This document shows positions 17,857-26,864 of a DNA stretch of 58,600 nucleotides, piece after piece. The position numbers and the translations under genes are program-made. Origin of the DNA: Nocardia seriolae NBRC 15557 (GTDB taxonomy: Bacteria; Actinomycetota; Actinomycetes; Mycobacteriales; Mycobacteriaceae); the NCBI RefSeq assembly GCF_007990715.1, contig NZ_BJWY01000030.1, positions 1 through 58,600 of the forward strand, read 5' to 3'. A model generated the notes under the pieces. The model saw only the letters and a list, made by a program, of their open reading frames with translations, was not told the DNA's origin and ran no database searches. Every line of letters starts with the position of its first letter. The first letter of the stretch is position 1.

Positions 17857-20443
17857 ATGCACGCCTTCGACGCCAATGACTATCGCAAACGAGTACTCGC
17901 CGCCGTGGAGCGCCGGGGCGGCCTGGAGGAATCCGATGCCTTCGAGCTGTACGACATTCCGCTGGCCGAGGCGGCGCGGCTGAGCGATGCCGAGGTGGCC
18001 GCGCGCATCGGCGAGGTGTGGGCGCTGTGGCAGAAGCTGCGCGACCATCCCAAGTTCCGGGTGCTGGCCGGGCTGCTGGTGGACGCGCACGCCGAGCTCT
18101 CGGAACCCCTGCTGCACACCGGTTCCCGGCTCGTCGAGGCCGATCGGGTGCAGCAGTTGCGGGGCCGCCGCGACGCCGAACGCTACGAGATGCTCGACGC
18201 CGCCATCGAACGCCTGGTCCAGCGCCACGGCGGCATCCCCGCCGCCAAACTCCCCGGCCTCGAGGACATCGGCCGCATGGGCGGGCTCAAGCTGGCCGAG
18301 ATCGCCGCCCACATCCGCCGCCACCGCATCATCGACGACGCCCCCGCGCCCACCCCGCCCGGCCGCCCCGGAGCTGAGTCCCGAACGCCGCCGGCAGATC
18401 CGCAAACTCCTGGCCGAGTACGAACGCCTGCTACCGGGCGACCCGGTCCCCACCCTGCTGACCCTGCTGCACCTGGACTTCTCGGCCGCCCACCACACCG
18501 CGGAGATCCGCCTGCGCGCCGAAGCCCTGCGCGCCCGCACCCGCGAACTCCCACCCGGCCGCGTCCGAGTCGTCCTCGACGAACTCCTCATCCACATCCG
18601 CGACGTCCTCGAACCCGGCGGCCCCATCGTCGACGCCTACCTCCTGGTCGTCATCGAAACCGTCACCGATCAACTCCGCCCCCAGGTCCGCGCGGCCGTC
18701 CTGGTCGAAGACCTGCTGATAGCAGCCGATTTCGACTATCTCCTGCGCGAAGCCATGACCGGCGGCCTGGACCACCCCACCGCCGAACGCGTCCTGGTCG
18801 GCCTGACCGACGAACTCGGCACCGTCGTCGAGGGCCGCGAACACCTCGCCGCCCCACCCACTACCGGCTCGTCCACCTCGCGCCGTCCCACGCCGGGCGA
18901 CCCGGCTGCCGGAGGCAGGCCTCACGATGGCTCGACGACATCCGCTGCGCGGGGACCCGCGGACTCGACCACCGGCCCGGGAACCGCCGGTCGCGGCTCA
19001 GGCGTCGGCCGTGGGTCCGCGTCCTCGGCCGGCGCGCACGGAGATTCGAGCGCCGCGGCTGGTGAACGGCCGCCGGGCGCGGCGGAAACCGGTGGCGCGC
19101 GGCGGTATTCGGGCGCGTCCGCGGCCGGTGGTGGGACCGGGGCCGAAGCCTCGGGCGGCTCCGGGGCGTCGCCGACTTCGGGCGCTGAATCCGACCTATC
19201 AGGCGAGATGCGTGGATCGGCAGGGCATGGAGCTGCGGGAAGCGCTCGTGCTCAGCGGGATTCGGGCATGCCGGCCCAGGGCGGGGCAGGGGCTCCGCCG
19301 GCGACAGGGTGGCAGCAGCGGCCCTACTCCAACGGTGGATCGGGCGAGACGCGTTCGGCGGGAGCCGGACGGCCGTGGGAGGCGGCGTTGCGGGCGGCGC
19401 GGGGGGCGTTGTGGGCGGGGCGGCCCAAGGAGGCGGCCGGGTTCGTCGCGGATGCGCGGCGGGATCTGAGGGGTGACGCGGCGGGGGCGACCGCGGTGCG
19501 GGCGGTGGGGGAGGAGGTGGAGCGGGTGCTCGCCGAGGCGGTGATGCATTGGCGCGGGGCCGTGTCCTGTTGTGCGGGGCGCAGGTTCGTCGAGGCGCTG
19601 GCGGAGCACCTGGACTTCCTGGACCGGCGGGCGGCGGATGTGGCCAATCCGGATCCGCGAGGGGCCAGCCGGGAGTTGCTGATCGGGCGGGCGCGGGCCG
19701 CGGTTGTCGAGGCGGGACGGTTGTTCGAGGCGTTGCCCGCGGATCCCGGATTGCGGATGGCGGGGGTGCGGGCGGTGCTCGAGGTGTGCGCCGATCATGT
19801 CGAGGCGCTGGCGGCGCTGGCCGAGTTGCAGGTCGGGTCGCCCGCCGAGGTGACGGCCGGGCGGAAACCGGACGGGACCGTGGTGATTGCCTGGGGGCCG
19901 TCGGCGACCCCGCAGGTGGAGTATCGGGTGACACGGTTGCTGGCCGATGGGTCCTGGCGGGTGGTCGGGCGCACGCGCGGCACCGCCCTCGAGGACGGCG
20001 GCGCGCTGAGCGGGCCGGTGCCGGTGTACGGCGTGGTGGCGTCGGTGTCGGGGCGGGTCTCGGAAATGGTGCGTTCCGACGGGAATTCGGGCGCGGACCG
20101 GGCGGGTGGTACGGCCGCGGACTCCGAGCTACCCAGCGGCATGCCCACGGTGCGCAATCTGGCCGAGAGCAGCGGGCTGCTGGTGTTCGTCTGGCCGACC
20201 GGCATTACCGAGGTCATGGTGGTGGCGCGCCCGGACGCGCCGCCGGTGGACCCCGACGATCCGCGGGCACGGCGCTGGAAGGTCACCAATATGCGCTACG
20301 AGATCGAGGGTGGCGTCCGCATTCCGGCCGAGATCCCGCGGCCCTGCCACGTGGCAGTGGCCTCCTGCCGCCGCGAGCCGTCCGGAACCCTCACCGTCGC
20401 CGCCGGTTTCGCGCCCGACGCCAGGATTCGCTGGGTGCGCTGA
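17857..20443 (+). CDS. Large Hsp70-linked protein with fibronectin-III-like domains (frameshifted)
   Basis: The coding signal runs in one frame from ATG 17857 (MHAFDANDYRKRVLAAVERR) to about 18,360 and continues one frame over from 18,362 (AAPELSPERRRQIRKLLAEY) to the TGA at 20443. There is no usable start codon near the beginning of the second part, so this is one gene of about 860 codons broken by an indel in the C/G-run at 18,340-18,375, or a sequencing error there. Layout: helical N-terminal domain (1-165), helical domain (170-330), S/G/A-rich disordered region with low complexity (about 340-520), helical repeat region (about 525-660), and two beta-rich C-terminal domains. The first of these (PDGTVVIAWGPSATPQVEYR) is fibronectin-III-like. 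It starts 30 bp after the Hsp70 gene, so it is probably its client or cofactor. Function unknown. Confidence 0.6.
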
Positions 20444-20527
20444 AGGCCGCCCGCGGACGCCATGGGAATCTGGTGAGGGCCGCTGCTGTTGCCGCAGGGA
20501 CGGTCATGATCAGAGAGGCGGAACCGG

Positions 20528-21454
20528 GTGACTCCGAAGTTGATGGCGGTGAGCGACATCCATGTCGGTCATCAGGGCAACAAGCCGGTGGTCGAGGCGA
20601 TCCGCGCGGATTCCCCCGAGGACTGGCTCATCCTGGCCGGTGACGTCGGCGAGAAGACCGACGACATCCGCTGGGCCCTGGAGACCCTGCGCGGCCGCTT
20701 CGCCAAGGTCATCTGGGTGCCCGGCAACCACGAATTGTGGACCACCGCAAAGGATCCCGTGCAGATGCACGGCGCGGCCCGCTACGACTACCTGGTCTCG
20801 CTGTGCCGCGACCTGGACGTGCTCACCCCCGAGGACCCGTTCCCGGTGTGGGAGGGCGCGGGCGCCGAGCACCACGGCGGCCGGGTCACCCTCGCGCCCA
20901 TGTTCATGCTCTACGACTACTCGTGGCTGCCCGCGGGCGCGAAGACCAAGGCCGAGGGCCTGGCCATCGCCAAGGACCGCAATGTGGTGGCCACCGACGA
21001 ATTCCTGCTCTCGGCCGAGCCCTACCTGACCCGCGACGCCTGGTGTCACGCCCGTGTCCAGTACACCCAGCGCCGCCTCGACGCCCTGCCCGCCGAGACC
21101 CCGCTGGTCCTGATCAACCACTGGCCGCTGGTCCGCACCCCCGTCGACATGATGTGGTACCCCGAATTCGCCCTGTGGTGCGGCACCGACCTCACCTCCG
21201 ACTGGCACACCACCTACAACGTGGTCTGCTCGGTCTACGGCCACCTCCACATCCCCCGCACCACCTGGTACGACGGCGTCCGCTTCGAAGAGGTATCCCT
21301 CGGCTACCCCCGCGAATGGCAGCGCCGCGGCCTCCCCGACAAACTCCTGCGCCAGATCCTCCCCGTCCCCGACTACGGCGACGAACTCAACGAGTGGGGC
21401 GGCCACTTCAAGATCACCCCCGAAATGCGCGAAGCCGCCCTGAAAATGAAGTAA
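20528..21454 (+). CDS. Metallophosphoesterase, PptH-like (4'-phosphopantetheine hydrolase)
   Basis: 308 residues. The calcineurin-like metallophosphoesterase set is present: VSDIHVGH (D-x-H), LAGDVGEK (GD), WVPGNHELW (GNHE), LINHWPL (H) and YGHLHIPRT (GHxH). The family member next to pptT in mycobacteria (PptH, Rv2795c) removes 4'-phosphopantetheine from carrier proteins, undoing the activation done by PptT. This sequence has the same length and the distinctive HTTYNVVCSVYGHLH region, so PptH is the best guess. Here no pptT follows; the next gene is xdhC after 219 bp. GTG 20528 has GAGAGGCGG upstream. Confidence 0.75.
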   Translation: MTPKLMAVSDIHVGHQGNKPVVEAIRADSPEDWLILAGDVGEKTDDIRWALETLRGRFAKVIWVPGNHELWTTAKDPVQMHGAARYDYLVSLCRDLDVLTPEDPFPVWEGAGAEHHGGRVTLAPMFMLYDYSWLPAGAKTKAEGLAIAKDRNVVATDEFLLSAEPYLTRDAWCHARVQYTQRRLDALPAETPLVLINHWPLVRTPVDMMWYPEFALWCGTDLTSDWHTTYNVVCSVYGHLHIPRTTWYDGVRFEEVSLGYPREWQRRGLPDKLLRQILPVPDYGDELNEWGGHFKITPEMREAALKMK

Positions 21455-21673
21455 ACCGTCGAACGCCGTCGCGGCCTGGCCTAGCCCGCAACACCGCCCC
21501 CTCCGGCATCCCACGGGCCGGATCCGCCACTGCTGCTCCAGAACTGCCGCGGCGGATCCCGGCCGAAGCCTGCCGGAATGGCGCGGACACAGCAGCGGCA
21601 AGCGCGGTAGCTGTCATATAGCTGCAACCTGGCTGGGCGTGCGTGATGGGTCCTGACCTGTGAAGATGGTCCG

Positions 21674-22780
21674 GTGCGCGATGTGCTGCCGCAGCTGATC
21701 GATCGGGTCCGGCAGGGACCGGTCGCCTTGGCGCGAGTGGTGGCCGTGACCGGCGCGGGCCCCCGCGAACTCGGAGCCGCCATGGTCGTCACCGCGGCGG
21801 GCGAGGTCATCGGCTCGCTGTCCGGCGGCTGCGTGGAAGCCGCGGTGGTCGAATCCGCCGCCGACGTCCTGGCCACCGGCTCCGCGGTACTCGAGCACTT
21901 CGGGATCGCCGATCCGGACGGCATCGCCATCGGGCTGACCTGCGGAGGGGAGATGGAGGTCTTCGTCGAGCGGGTGGGCGCGGAGCGGCTCGAGGAGCTC
22001 GCGGCATTGGATCGGGCGCTGCGGGCCGGGCGGGCCGTTTCCCTGGTGACGACCTTGAACAGCGCGCCGGTATGGCATCTCGTTGAGGATGGCATCGAAT
22101 CGCTGGCTGCTGCGGCACATTCGGCGACCGGCCGATTGGAATCGTCAGGGCCGAGCCGGGACGCGATGCATATGGCGGCGGGCGGGCGGACCGGGACGGT
22201 CGGTTCGGAGGAATGTGAGCCGGAGTTTCCGGTGCGCGCGTTCGTGCAGAGTTTCGGGCCGCGCGCGCGGATGATTCTGGCCGGGGCCAATGACTTCGTG
22301 CGGGCGTTGAGTCGGCTCGGGGCGCAGCTCGGGTATCGGGTGACGGTTGTCGACGCGCGCGAGACCTTCGCCACCGCAGCGCGATTCCCGGCCGCGCACG
22401 AGGTGGTGGTGGAATGGCCGCATCGGTATCTGCGGCGGGAGCGCGATCTGGGACGGGTCGACTCGCGCACGGTGGTGTGCGTGCTCACCCATGACAGCAA
22501 GTTCGATGTGCCGATGATCGCCGAGGCGCTGGGGATCGAGGGGATCGGGTTCGTGGGGGCGCTGGGCTCGCGGCGAACGCATGAGGACCGGCTCGCGCGG
22601 CTGACGGCTGCCGGGGTGGGGCCGGAGCTGTTGCGGCGGCTGCGCAGCCCCATCGGCCTGGACCTGAACGCCTCGACCCCGGACGAAACCGCGGTCTCCA
22701 TCGCCGCCCAGATCATCGCCGAATCCACCGGAGCCTCAGCCCGCCCCCTGACCCACACTCCCGGCCCCATCCACCACTGA
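21674..22780 (+). CDS. xdhC: XdhC/CoxI-family molybdenum-cofactor chaperone
   Basis: 368 residues. XdhC/CoxI/PaoD proteins bind molybdenum cofactor, support its sulfuration or cytosine-dinucleotide form, and insert it into the apo-enzyme. The N-terminal XdhC segment contains GSLSGGCVEAAVVE and IGLTCGGEMEVFVE, with the conserved C of SGGCVE and of LTCGG. A Rossmann-like C-terminal domain contains ALGSRRTHEDRLARL and IGLDLNASTPDETAVSIAAQ, matching the IGLxIGAxTPxEIAVSI signature of the family. It converges on the PaoABC-like operon, its likely client, with a shared terminator between. GTG 21674 chosen; no strong ribosome site. Confidence 0.88.
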   Translation: MRDVLPQLIDRVRQGPVALARVVAVTGAGPRELGAAMVVTAAGEVIGSLSGGCVEAAVVESAADVLATGSAVLEHFGIADPDGIAIGLTCGGEMEVFVERVGAERLEELAALDRALRAGRAVSLVTTLNSAPVWHLVEDGIESLAAAAHSATGRLESSGPSRDAMHMAAGGRTGTVGSEECEPEFPVRAFVQSFGPRARMILAGANDFVRALSRLGAQLGYRVTVVDARETFATAARFPAAHEVVVEWPHRYLRRERDLGRVDSRTVVCVLTHDSKFDVPMIAEALGIEGIGFVGALGSRRTHEDRLARLTAAGVGPELLRRLRSPIGLDLNASTPDETAVSIAAQIIAESTGASARPLTHTPGPIHH

Positions 22781-22789
22781 CCCATTCGC

Positions 22790-22846
22790 CGAGCGGCAAC
22801 CCCCGGAGGGGAATTGTCGGATTCTCCCTCCAGGGTTTGCCACTCG
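22790..22846. terminator. Long bidirectional hairpin between xdhC and the Mo-enzyme operon
   Basis: Arms at 22790-22810 and 22826-22846 pair at 18 of 21 positions (CGAGnGGCAAnCCCnGGAGGG form), with a 15-nt loop. The gap between the converging stop codons is 71 bp and the hairpin fills most of it, so it likely stops both transcripts. The downstream arm is similar to sequence at 29251-29280. Confidence 0.75.
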
Positions 22847-22851
22847 ACGGG

Positions 22852-25098
22852 TCAGAGGAGGTGCTCGAGGCGGACGGGGATTTGGGTGATGCGGGTGCCG
22901 GTGGCGTGGGTGACGGCGTTGATGATGGCGGCGGCTGCGCCGATCATGCCCAGTTCGCCGAGACCCTTGACGCCCAGCGGGTTGACGATGTTGTCGGGTT
23001 CCTCGATGAAGGTGATGTCGACCTCGGGGGCGTCGGCGTTGACCGGGAGGAGGTACTCCAGCAGGGACGGGTTCATCCATGCCCCGGTGCGGGGGTCGGG
23101 GAGGGTGGCTTCCATCAACGCTTGGGACAGGCCCCAGTTCATGCCGCCCAGGACCTGGCTGCGGGCCAGTTTGGCGTTGAGGACGCGGCCGGGGGCGAAG
23201 GCCCCGACCATACGGCGGACTCGGACCAGACCCAGGTCGGGATCGACCGCTACCTCGGCGAACTGCGCACCGAAACTGATGCGGCCGAACGGGAGATCGG
23301 CCGGGGGTGGATTCCAGGTGCCGATGGTTTCCATGTCGGTGAGGTGGTGGCGGGCCAGCAGGGCCGAATAGGTCTCGCCCACGGCGGGATTGGAGCGGAC
23401 CCGCAGGCGGCCGTCGCGGGATTCGATCTCCTGCGGAATCCGGCCGTGCAGTGGGGATTCGGGGTCGCCGACGGCCAGTGCGATCAGCTGGTTGCGCAGG
23501 TCGGTACAGGCGGTGTGGACGGCGGCGCTGATGATGCCCGCGCCCATCGAGCCGACCGCGGCGGCGATGTTCGGGTAGTCGGTATCGCCGATATCGACTC
23601 GGATGCGGTCGAATTCGATGCCCATGGCGTCCCCGGCCACCTGCGCCATGGTGGTGGCCACGCCGGTGCCGAACTCCTGGGTGCCCGCCTGCACGATCAG
23701 CGCCCCGTCGGCCAGCAGGCGCGCGTGCGCCCGCTGCGGTTGCCCGGGTTCGTAGACCGGGTAGCCGGAAGTGCCCATGCCCCAGCCGATGCGCCAGTTG
23801 CCGTCGGTGCGGGCGGGCCCACGCCCGGCCTCGGCGGACCAGCCGAAGCGTTCGGCGGCGATGCGCACGCAGTCGGCGTAGCCGTCGGAGCTCCACGGGT
23901 GGCCGCTCTCCGGGGCGATGGTGGCGTGGTTGTGCAGCCGTAATGCCATGGTGTCCAGGCCGATCGCGGCCGCCAGCTCGTCGATGGCGCACTCCAGGGC
24001 GAGCATGCCGGAAGCCTCACCGGGTCCGCGCATGAACGTCGGGGTCATGGTGTTGCCGCGGATGAGCCGGTATTGCCCGTCCCAGTTGGGAATCGCGTAC
24101 GCCTGCCCGGCCACGCCGAGTGACACCTCGGCCCAGTCGTCGAAAGGTGAAGTGACCGAGAGCTTGTGGTGGCGCAGCCCGGTGAACGTGCCCTTGTCGT
24201 CACAGGCCAGCGTGACCCGCTGCTCCTGTTCCTCGCGTAATCCGGTGCCGTAGAACATCTGCTCGCGATCGAGCACCACCTTGACCGGGCGGCCCAGCTC
24301 GCGCGCGAGCATGGGCGCGAGCGTGACGTGCGGCCAGATCATGGCCTTGGCCCCGAACCCGCCGCCGACATAGTGCGATACCACCCGCACATTGCCCGCC
24401 GACATGCCCAGGTAGGCGGCCACGGTGGCCTGGGTGGCGGACACGCCCTGGGTGGCGTCGTAGACGGTGACGGTGTCGCCGTCCCAAATGGCCGCGGTGG
24501 CAGAGCATTCGATCGGATTGTGGTGATTGGCGGCGAAATGGTAGGTGATGTCGACCGAATGGGCGGCGGAGCCGAAGGCCGCGCCGAAGTCGCCGCGCGA
24601 CTGTGCCGCCGGGACGAGATTGCAGAACACCTTCTCCGGCTGATACTGCGCGTCGCGCCCATCGTCCAGTCGCACCAACGGCTCCCGCGCCTCGTACCGC
24701 GCGGTCACGAGTTCCGCGGCGTGCTGAGCGATTTCGAAGGTATCCGCGATCACCACCGCGATGGGCTGGCCGTAGTAGTGAATCGTATTGTCCTGCATGG
24801 GAAAGAACGTTTGCCCGGGTGCGGCCCCGCCGAACCCTGACGGCCACTGCGGCGGGATGGCCGCCACCTTCGGCAGGTTCTCGTGGGTGTAGACCGCCAC
24901 CGCCCCGGCGGCGAGCGCGGCGGTGACATCGACGGAAAGTACGTTCCCACTGCCGATCCGAGCACCCACCAGCACCGCGTGCGCCAGCCCGTGCAGGGGC
25001 ACCTCGGCGGTGTACTGCGCCGCCCCGGTCACCTTCGCGCGCCCGTCGATCCGATCGAAACCCTGCCCGACCAGCGGCCGGGCGGCGGTGGCGGTCAT
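22852..25098 (-). CDS. Molybdopterin-binding catalytic subunit, xanthine/aldehyde oxidoreductase family (PaoC-like)
   Basis: 748 residues. It begins with RPLVGQGFDRIDGRAKVTGA, the N-terminal signature of the large subunit, and continues with the a/b hammerhead and Mo-binding regions (VSHYVGGGFGAKAMIWPH, and GPGEASGMLALECAIDELA). The catalytic glutamate lies in GVKGLGELGMIGAAAAIINA near the C-terminus. Downstream partner of the FAD and 2Fe-2S subunits in one operon, with 4-bp overlaps at each junction. In E. coli PaoABC this combination oxidises aldehydes. Substrate cannot be read from the sequence; aromatic/aliphatic aldehydes or N-heterocycles are possible. Confidence 0.85.
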   Translation of the reverse strand: MTATAARPLVGQGFDRIDGRAKVTGAAQYTAEVPLHGLAHAVLVGARIGSGNVLSVDVTAALAAGAVAVYTHENLPKVAAIPPQWPSGFGGAAPGQTFFPMQDNTIHYYGQPIAVVIADTFEIAQHAAELVTARYEAREPLVRLDDGRDAQYQPEKVFCNLVPAAQSRGDFGAAFGSAAHSVDITYHFAANHHNPIECSATAAIWDGDTVTVYDATQGVSATQATVAAYLGMSAGNVRVVSHYVGGGFGAKAMIWPHVTLAPMLARELGRPVKVVLDREQMFYGTGLREEQEQRVTLACDDKGTFTGLRHHKLSVTSPFDDWAEVSLGVAGQAYAIPNWDGQYRLIRGNTMTPTFMRGPGEASGMLALECAIDELAAAIGLDTMALRLHNHATIAPESGHPWSSDGYADCVRIAAERFGWSAEAGRGPARTDGNWRIGWGMGTSGYPVYEPGQPQRAHARLLADGALIVQAGTQEFGTGVATTMAQVAGDAMGIEFDRIRVDIGDTDYPNIAAAVGSMGAGIISAAVHTACTDLRNQLIALAVGDPESPLHGRIPQEIESRDGRLRVRSNPAVGETYSALLARHHLTDMETIGTWNPPPADLPFGRISFGAQFAEVAVDPDLGLVRVRRMVGAFAPGRVLNAKLARSQVLGGMNWGLSQALMEATLPDPRTGAWMNPSLLEYLLPVNADAPEVDITFIEEPDNIVNPLGVKGLGELGMIGAAAAIINAVTHATGTRITQIPVRLEHLL

Positions 25099-26102
25099 CG
25101 CGTACCTCCCGAGTCATGCTGCGGCCGAACGGTTTCCAGGGCACGTACCAGTGTCCGCACCGCGAGCTCGCGCTTGAACGCGTTCATCGGATGCGAGGTG
25201 TCGGCGGCCTGCAATTCGGTCGCGGCCGCCTTCGTGAAGTTCTCCCGGGTCGCGGAGACGCCGATCAGCATCTGCTCGGCGATGCGCGCACGCCACGGCT
25301 TGGTGGCCACGCCGCCCAGCCCGATCCGCACATCCAGGACCGTGCCGTCGGCGATGCTCATGGCGACCGCCGCGGAGGCGAGCGCGAATTCGTAGGACTC
25401 CCGGTCGCGCACCTTGAGATAGTGCGAGTTGCGCGCGAACGGCAGCGCGGGCACGTCGATGCGGGTGATCAGCTCGTCGGCCGCGATCGGATGCTCGAGG
25501 TGCGGGGTGGTGCCGGGCAGCAGGAAGAAGTCGTCGAAGCCGATGCTGCGTTCCCCGCGCGGACCCCACACGGTGACGGTGGCGTCGAGCGCGACCAGTG
25601 GAATCGCCACGTCCGAGGGATGGGTGGCGAAGCACGACGGGCCGGTGCCCAGAATCGCGTGCCCGCGGTGCAGGCCGTCGACGGCATCGCAGCCGGAGCC
25701 GGGATCGCGTTTGTCACAGGCGCTTCCGGGCTCCCGGAAGTAGGAGCAGCGCACCTTCTGCATGAGATTGCCGCCCATGGTGGCCATGTTCCGCAGCTGC
25801 GCCGACGCGCCCTTCCACAGGGCCACCGACAGGAACGGATAGCGTTCGATCACAACGGGTTCCGCGGCCACCTCGCTCATGGTCGCCAGCGCGCCGATGC
25901 GCAGCCCGCCGTCGGGGGTGTGCGCGATGCCGCCCAGTGGCAGCCAGGTGATGTCGACGATGTTGTCCGGCTCCATCGCGCCGATGCGCAGCATGTCCAC
26001 CAGGGTGGTGCCGCCCGCCAGGAAAACCGTTGCGGGCCTGGAGGTCACGGTGGAGACGGCCTGTTCGACGCTGGTCGGCCGGGCGTAGCAGATGGGTTTC
26101 AC
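25095..26102 (-). CDS. FAD-binding subunit with an extra Fe-S cysteine set (PaoB-like)
   Basis: 335 residues from the GTG at 26102. The FAD site motifs are FLAGGTTLVDMLR and ATMGGNLMQKVRCSYFRE. Between them and THPSDVAIPLVALDA lies an insertion with four cysteines (RCSYF, SACDK, SGCDA, SCFAT) matching the position of the [4Fe-4S] cluster described for PaoB, and unlike ordinary XdhB subunits. It relays electrons between the Mo site, the 2Fe-2S subunit and the acceptor. Overlaps neighbours by 4 bp on both sides. Longer upstream reading to 26291 is antisense-like sequence of the 2Fe-2S gene and was dropped. Confidence 0.85.
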   Translation of the reverse strand: MKPICYARPTSVEQAVSTVTSRPATVFLAGGTTLVDMLRIGAMEPDNIVDITWLPLGGIAHTPDGGLRIGALATMSEVAAEPVVIERYPFLSVALWKGASAQLRNMATMGGNLMQKVRCSYFREPGSACDKRDPGSGCDAVDGLHRGHAILGTGPSCFATHPSDVAIPLVALDATVTVWGPRGERSIGFDDFFLLPGTTPHLEHPIAADELITRIDVPALPFARNSHYLKVRDRESYEFALASAAVAMSIADGTVLDVRIGLGGVATKPWRARIAEQMLIGVSATRENFTKAAATELQAADTSHPMNAFKRELAVRTLVRALETVRPQHDSGGTR

Positions 26103-26644
26103 GGCAGCCCACCTTCCTTGTGCCGCATGCCGTCCCGGCCCTGGCACACGGCGTCGCGAATGTTCTGATAGGCCGCGCAGCGGCAGATATTGCCGCTCAT
26201 CCACTCCGCGATCTCGCTCTCGGATTCGGCGTGGCCCTCCTTGATGCATTTGATGGCCGACATGATCTGCCCGGGGGTGCAGTACCCGCACTGGAATCCG
26301 TCGGTCTCCAGGAACGCTTGCTGCACCGGATGCAGCCGGTCACCGTCGGCGATGCCCTCGATGGTGGTGATCTCGCGCCCCTCGGCGGCCAGCGCCAGGG
26401 TCAGGCAGGACAGCACCCGCCGGTTGTCGATCCACACCGTGCAGGCCCCGCAGCCGCCCTGATCGCAGCCCTTCTTGGTGCCGGTCAGGTGCAGGTGCTC
26501 GCGCAGCGCGTCCAGCAGGCTGGTGCGGGGTTCCAGGACCGGATAGTGCTCGTGGCCGTTGACGCGCAGCGTGGCCATGGTGCGGGTGGGCCCGATGAAT
26601 TCGGCCGGTTGCGTGCCGGTCCGTTTCGATGGTTCGACGGTCAT
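26099..26644 (-). CDS. [2Fe-2S] subunit (PaoA-like)
   Basis: 181 residues from the ATG at 26644. Two [2Fe-2S] sites are visible: the plant-ferredoxin type GCDQGGCGACTVWIDNRRVL-SC and the C-terminal type GFQCGYCTPG ... SGNICRCAAY. It carries electrons from the Mo centre to the FAD subunit. The N-terminal 22 residues before MATLRVNG are polar and show no twin-arginine signal, so unlike E. coli PaoA it may stay cytoplasmic. First gene of the three-gene minus-strand operon; the divergent gap to the glycosidase gene is 220 bp. Confidence 0.88.
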   Translation of the reverse strand: MTVEPSKRTGTQPAEFIGPTRTMATLRVNGHEHYPVLEPRTSLLDALREHLHLTGTKKGCDQGGCGACTVWIDNRRVLSCLTLALAAEGREITTIEGIADGDRLHPVQQAFLETDGFQCGYCTPGQIMSAIKCIKEGHAESESEIAEWMSGNICRCAAYQNIRDAVCQGRDGMRHKEGGLP

Positions 26645-26864
26645 ACCTCGCCTCCTGCCTCGCGGACTCTGGAGTACCGCGATGGTTGCCGGACTGCGGT
26701 TGGGATGAACTGGCAAAAGCCTAGCAACCTCGACCGGATCGCGCTCGGTGGGCGAACTCGGCGGAATCGGCCCATGCTGGACGAGCGACCAGTTATAGTC
26801 CGGTCGGCCGGACGGCCGAGCGGCGCTGCGCCGCAATCGAATCGCCCAGGGAGATTCCGCCGAG

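Noticed and set aside
18335..18380. Programmed +1 frameshift
   Set aside because: No slippery codon with a stop or stimulatory structure is apparent; an indel or sequencing error in the C/G run is simpler.
21455..21673. Remnant of pptT after the PptH-like gene
   Set aside because: The 219-bp gap has no phosphopantetheinyl-transferase motif in any frame; the open frame there is antisense to xdhC.
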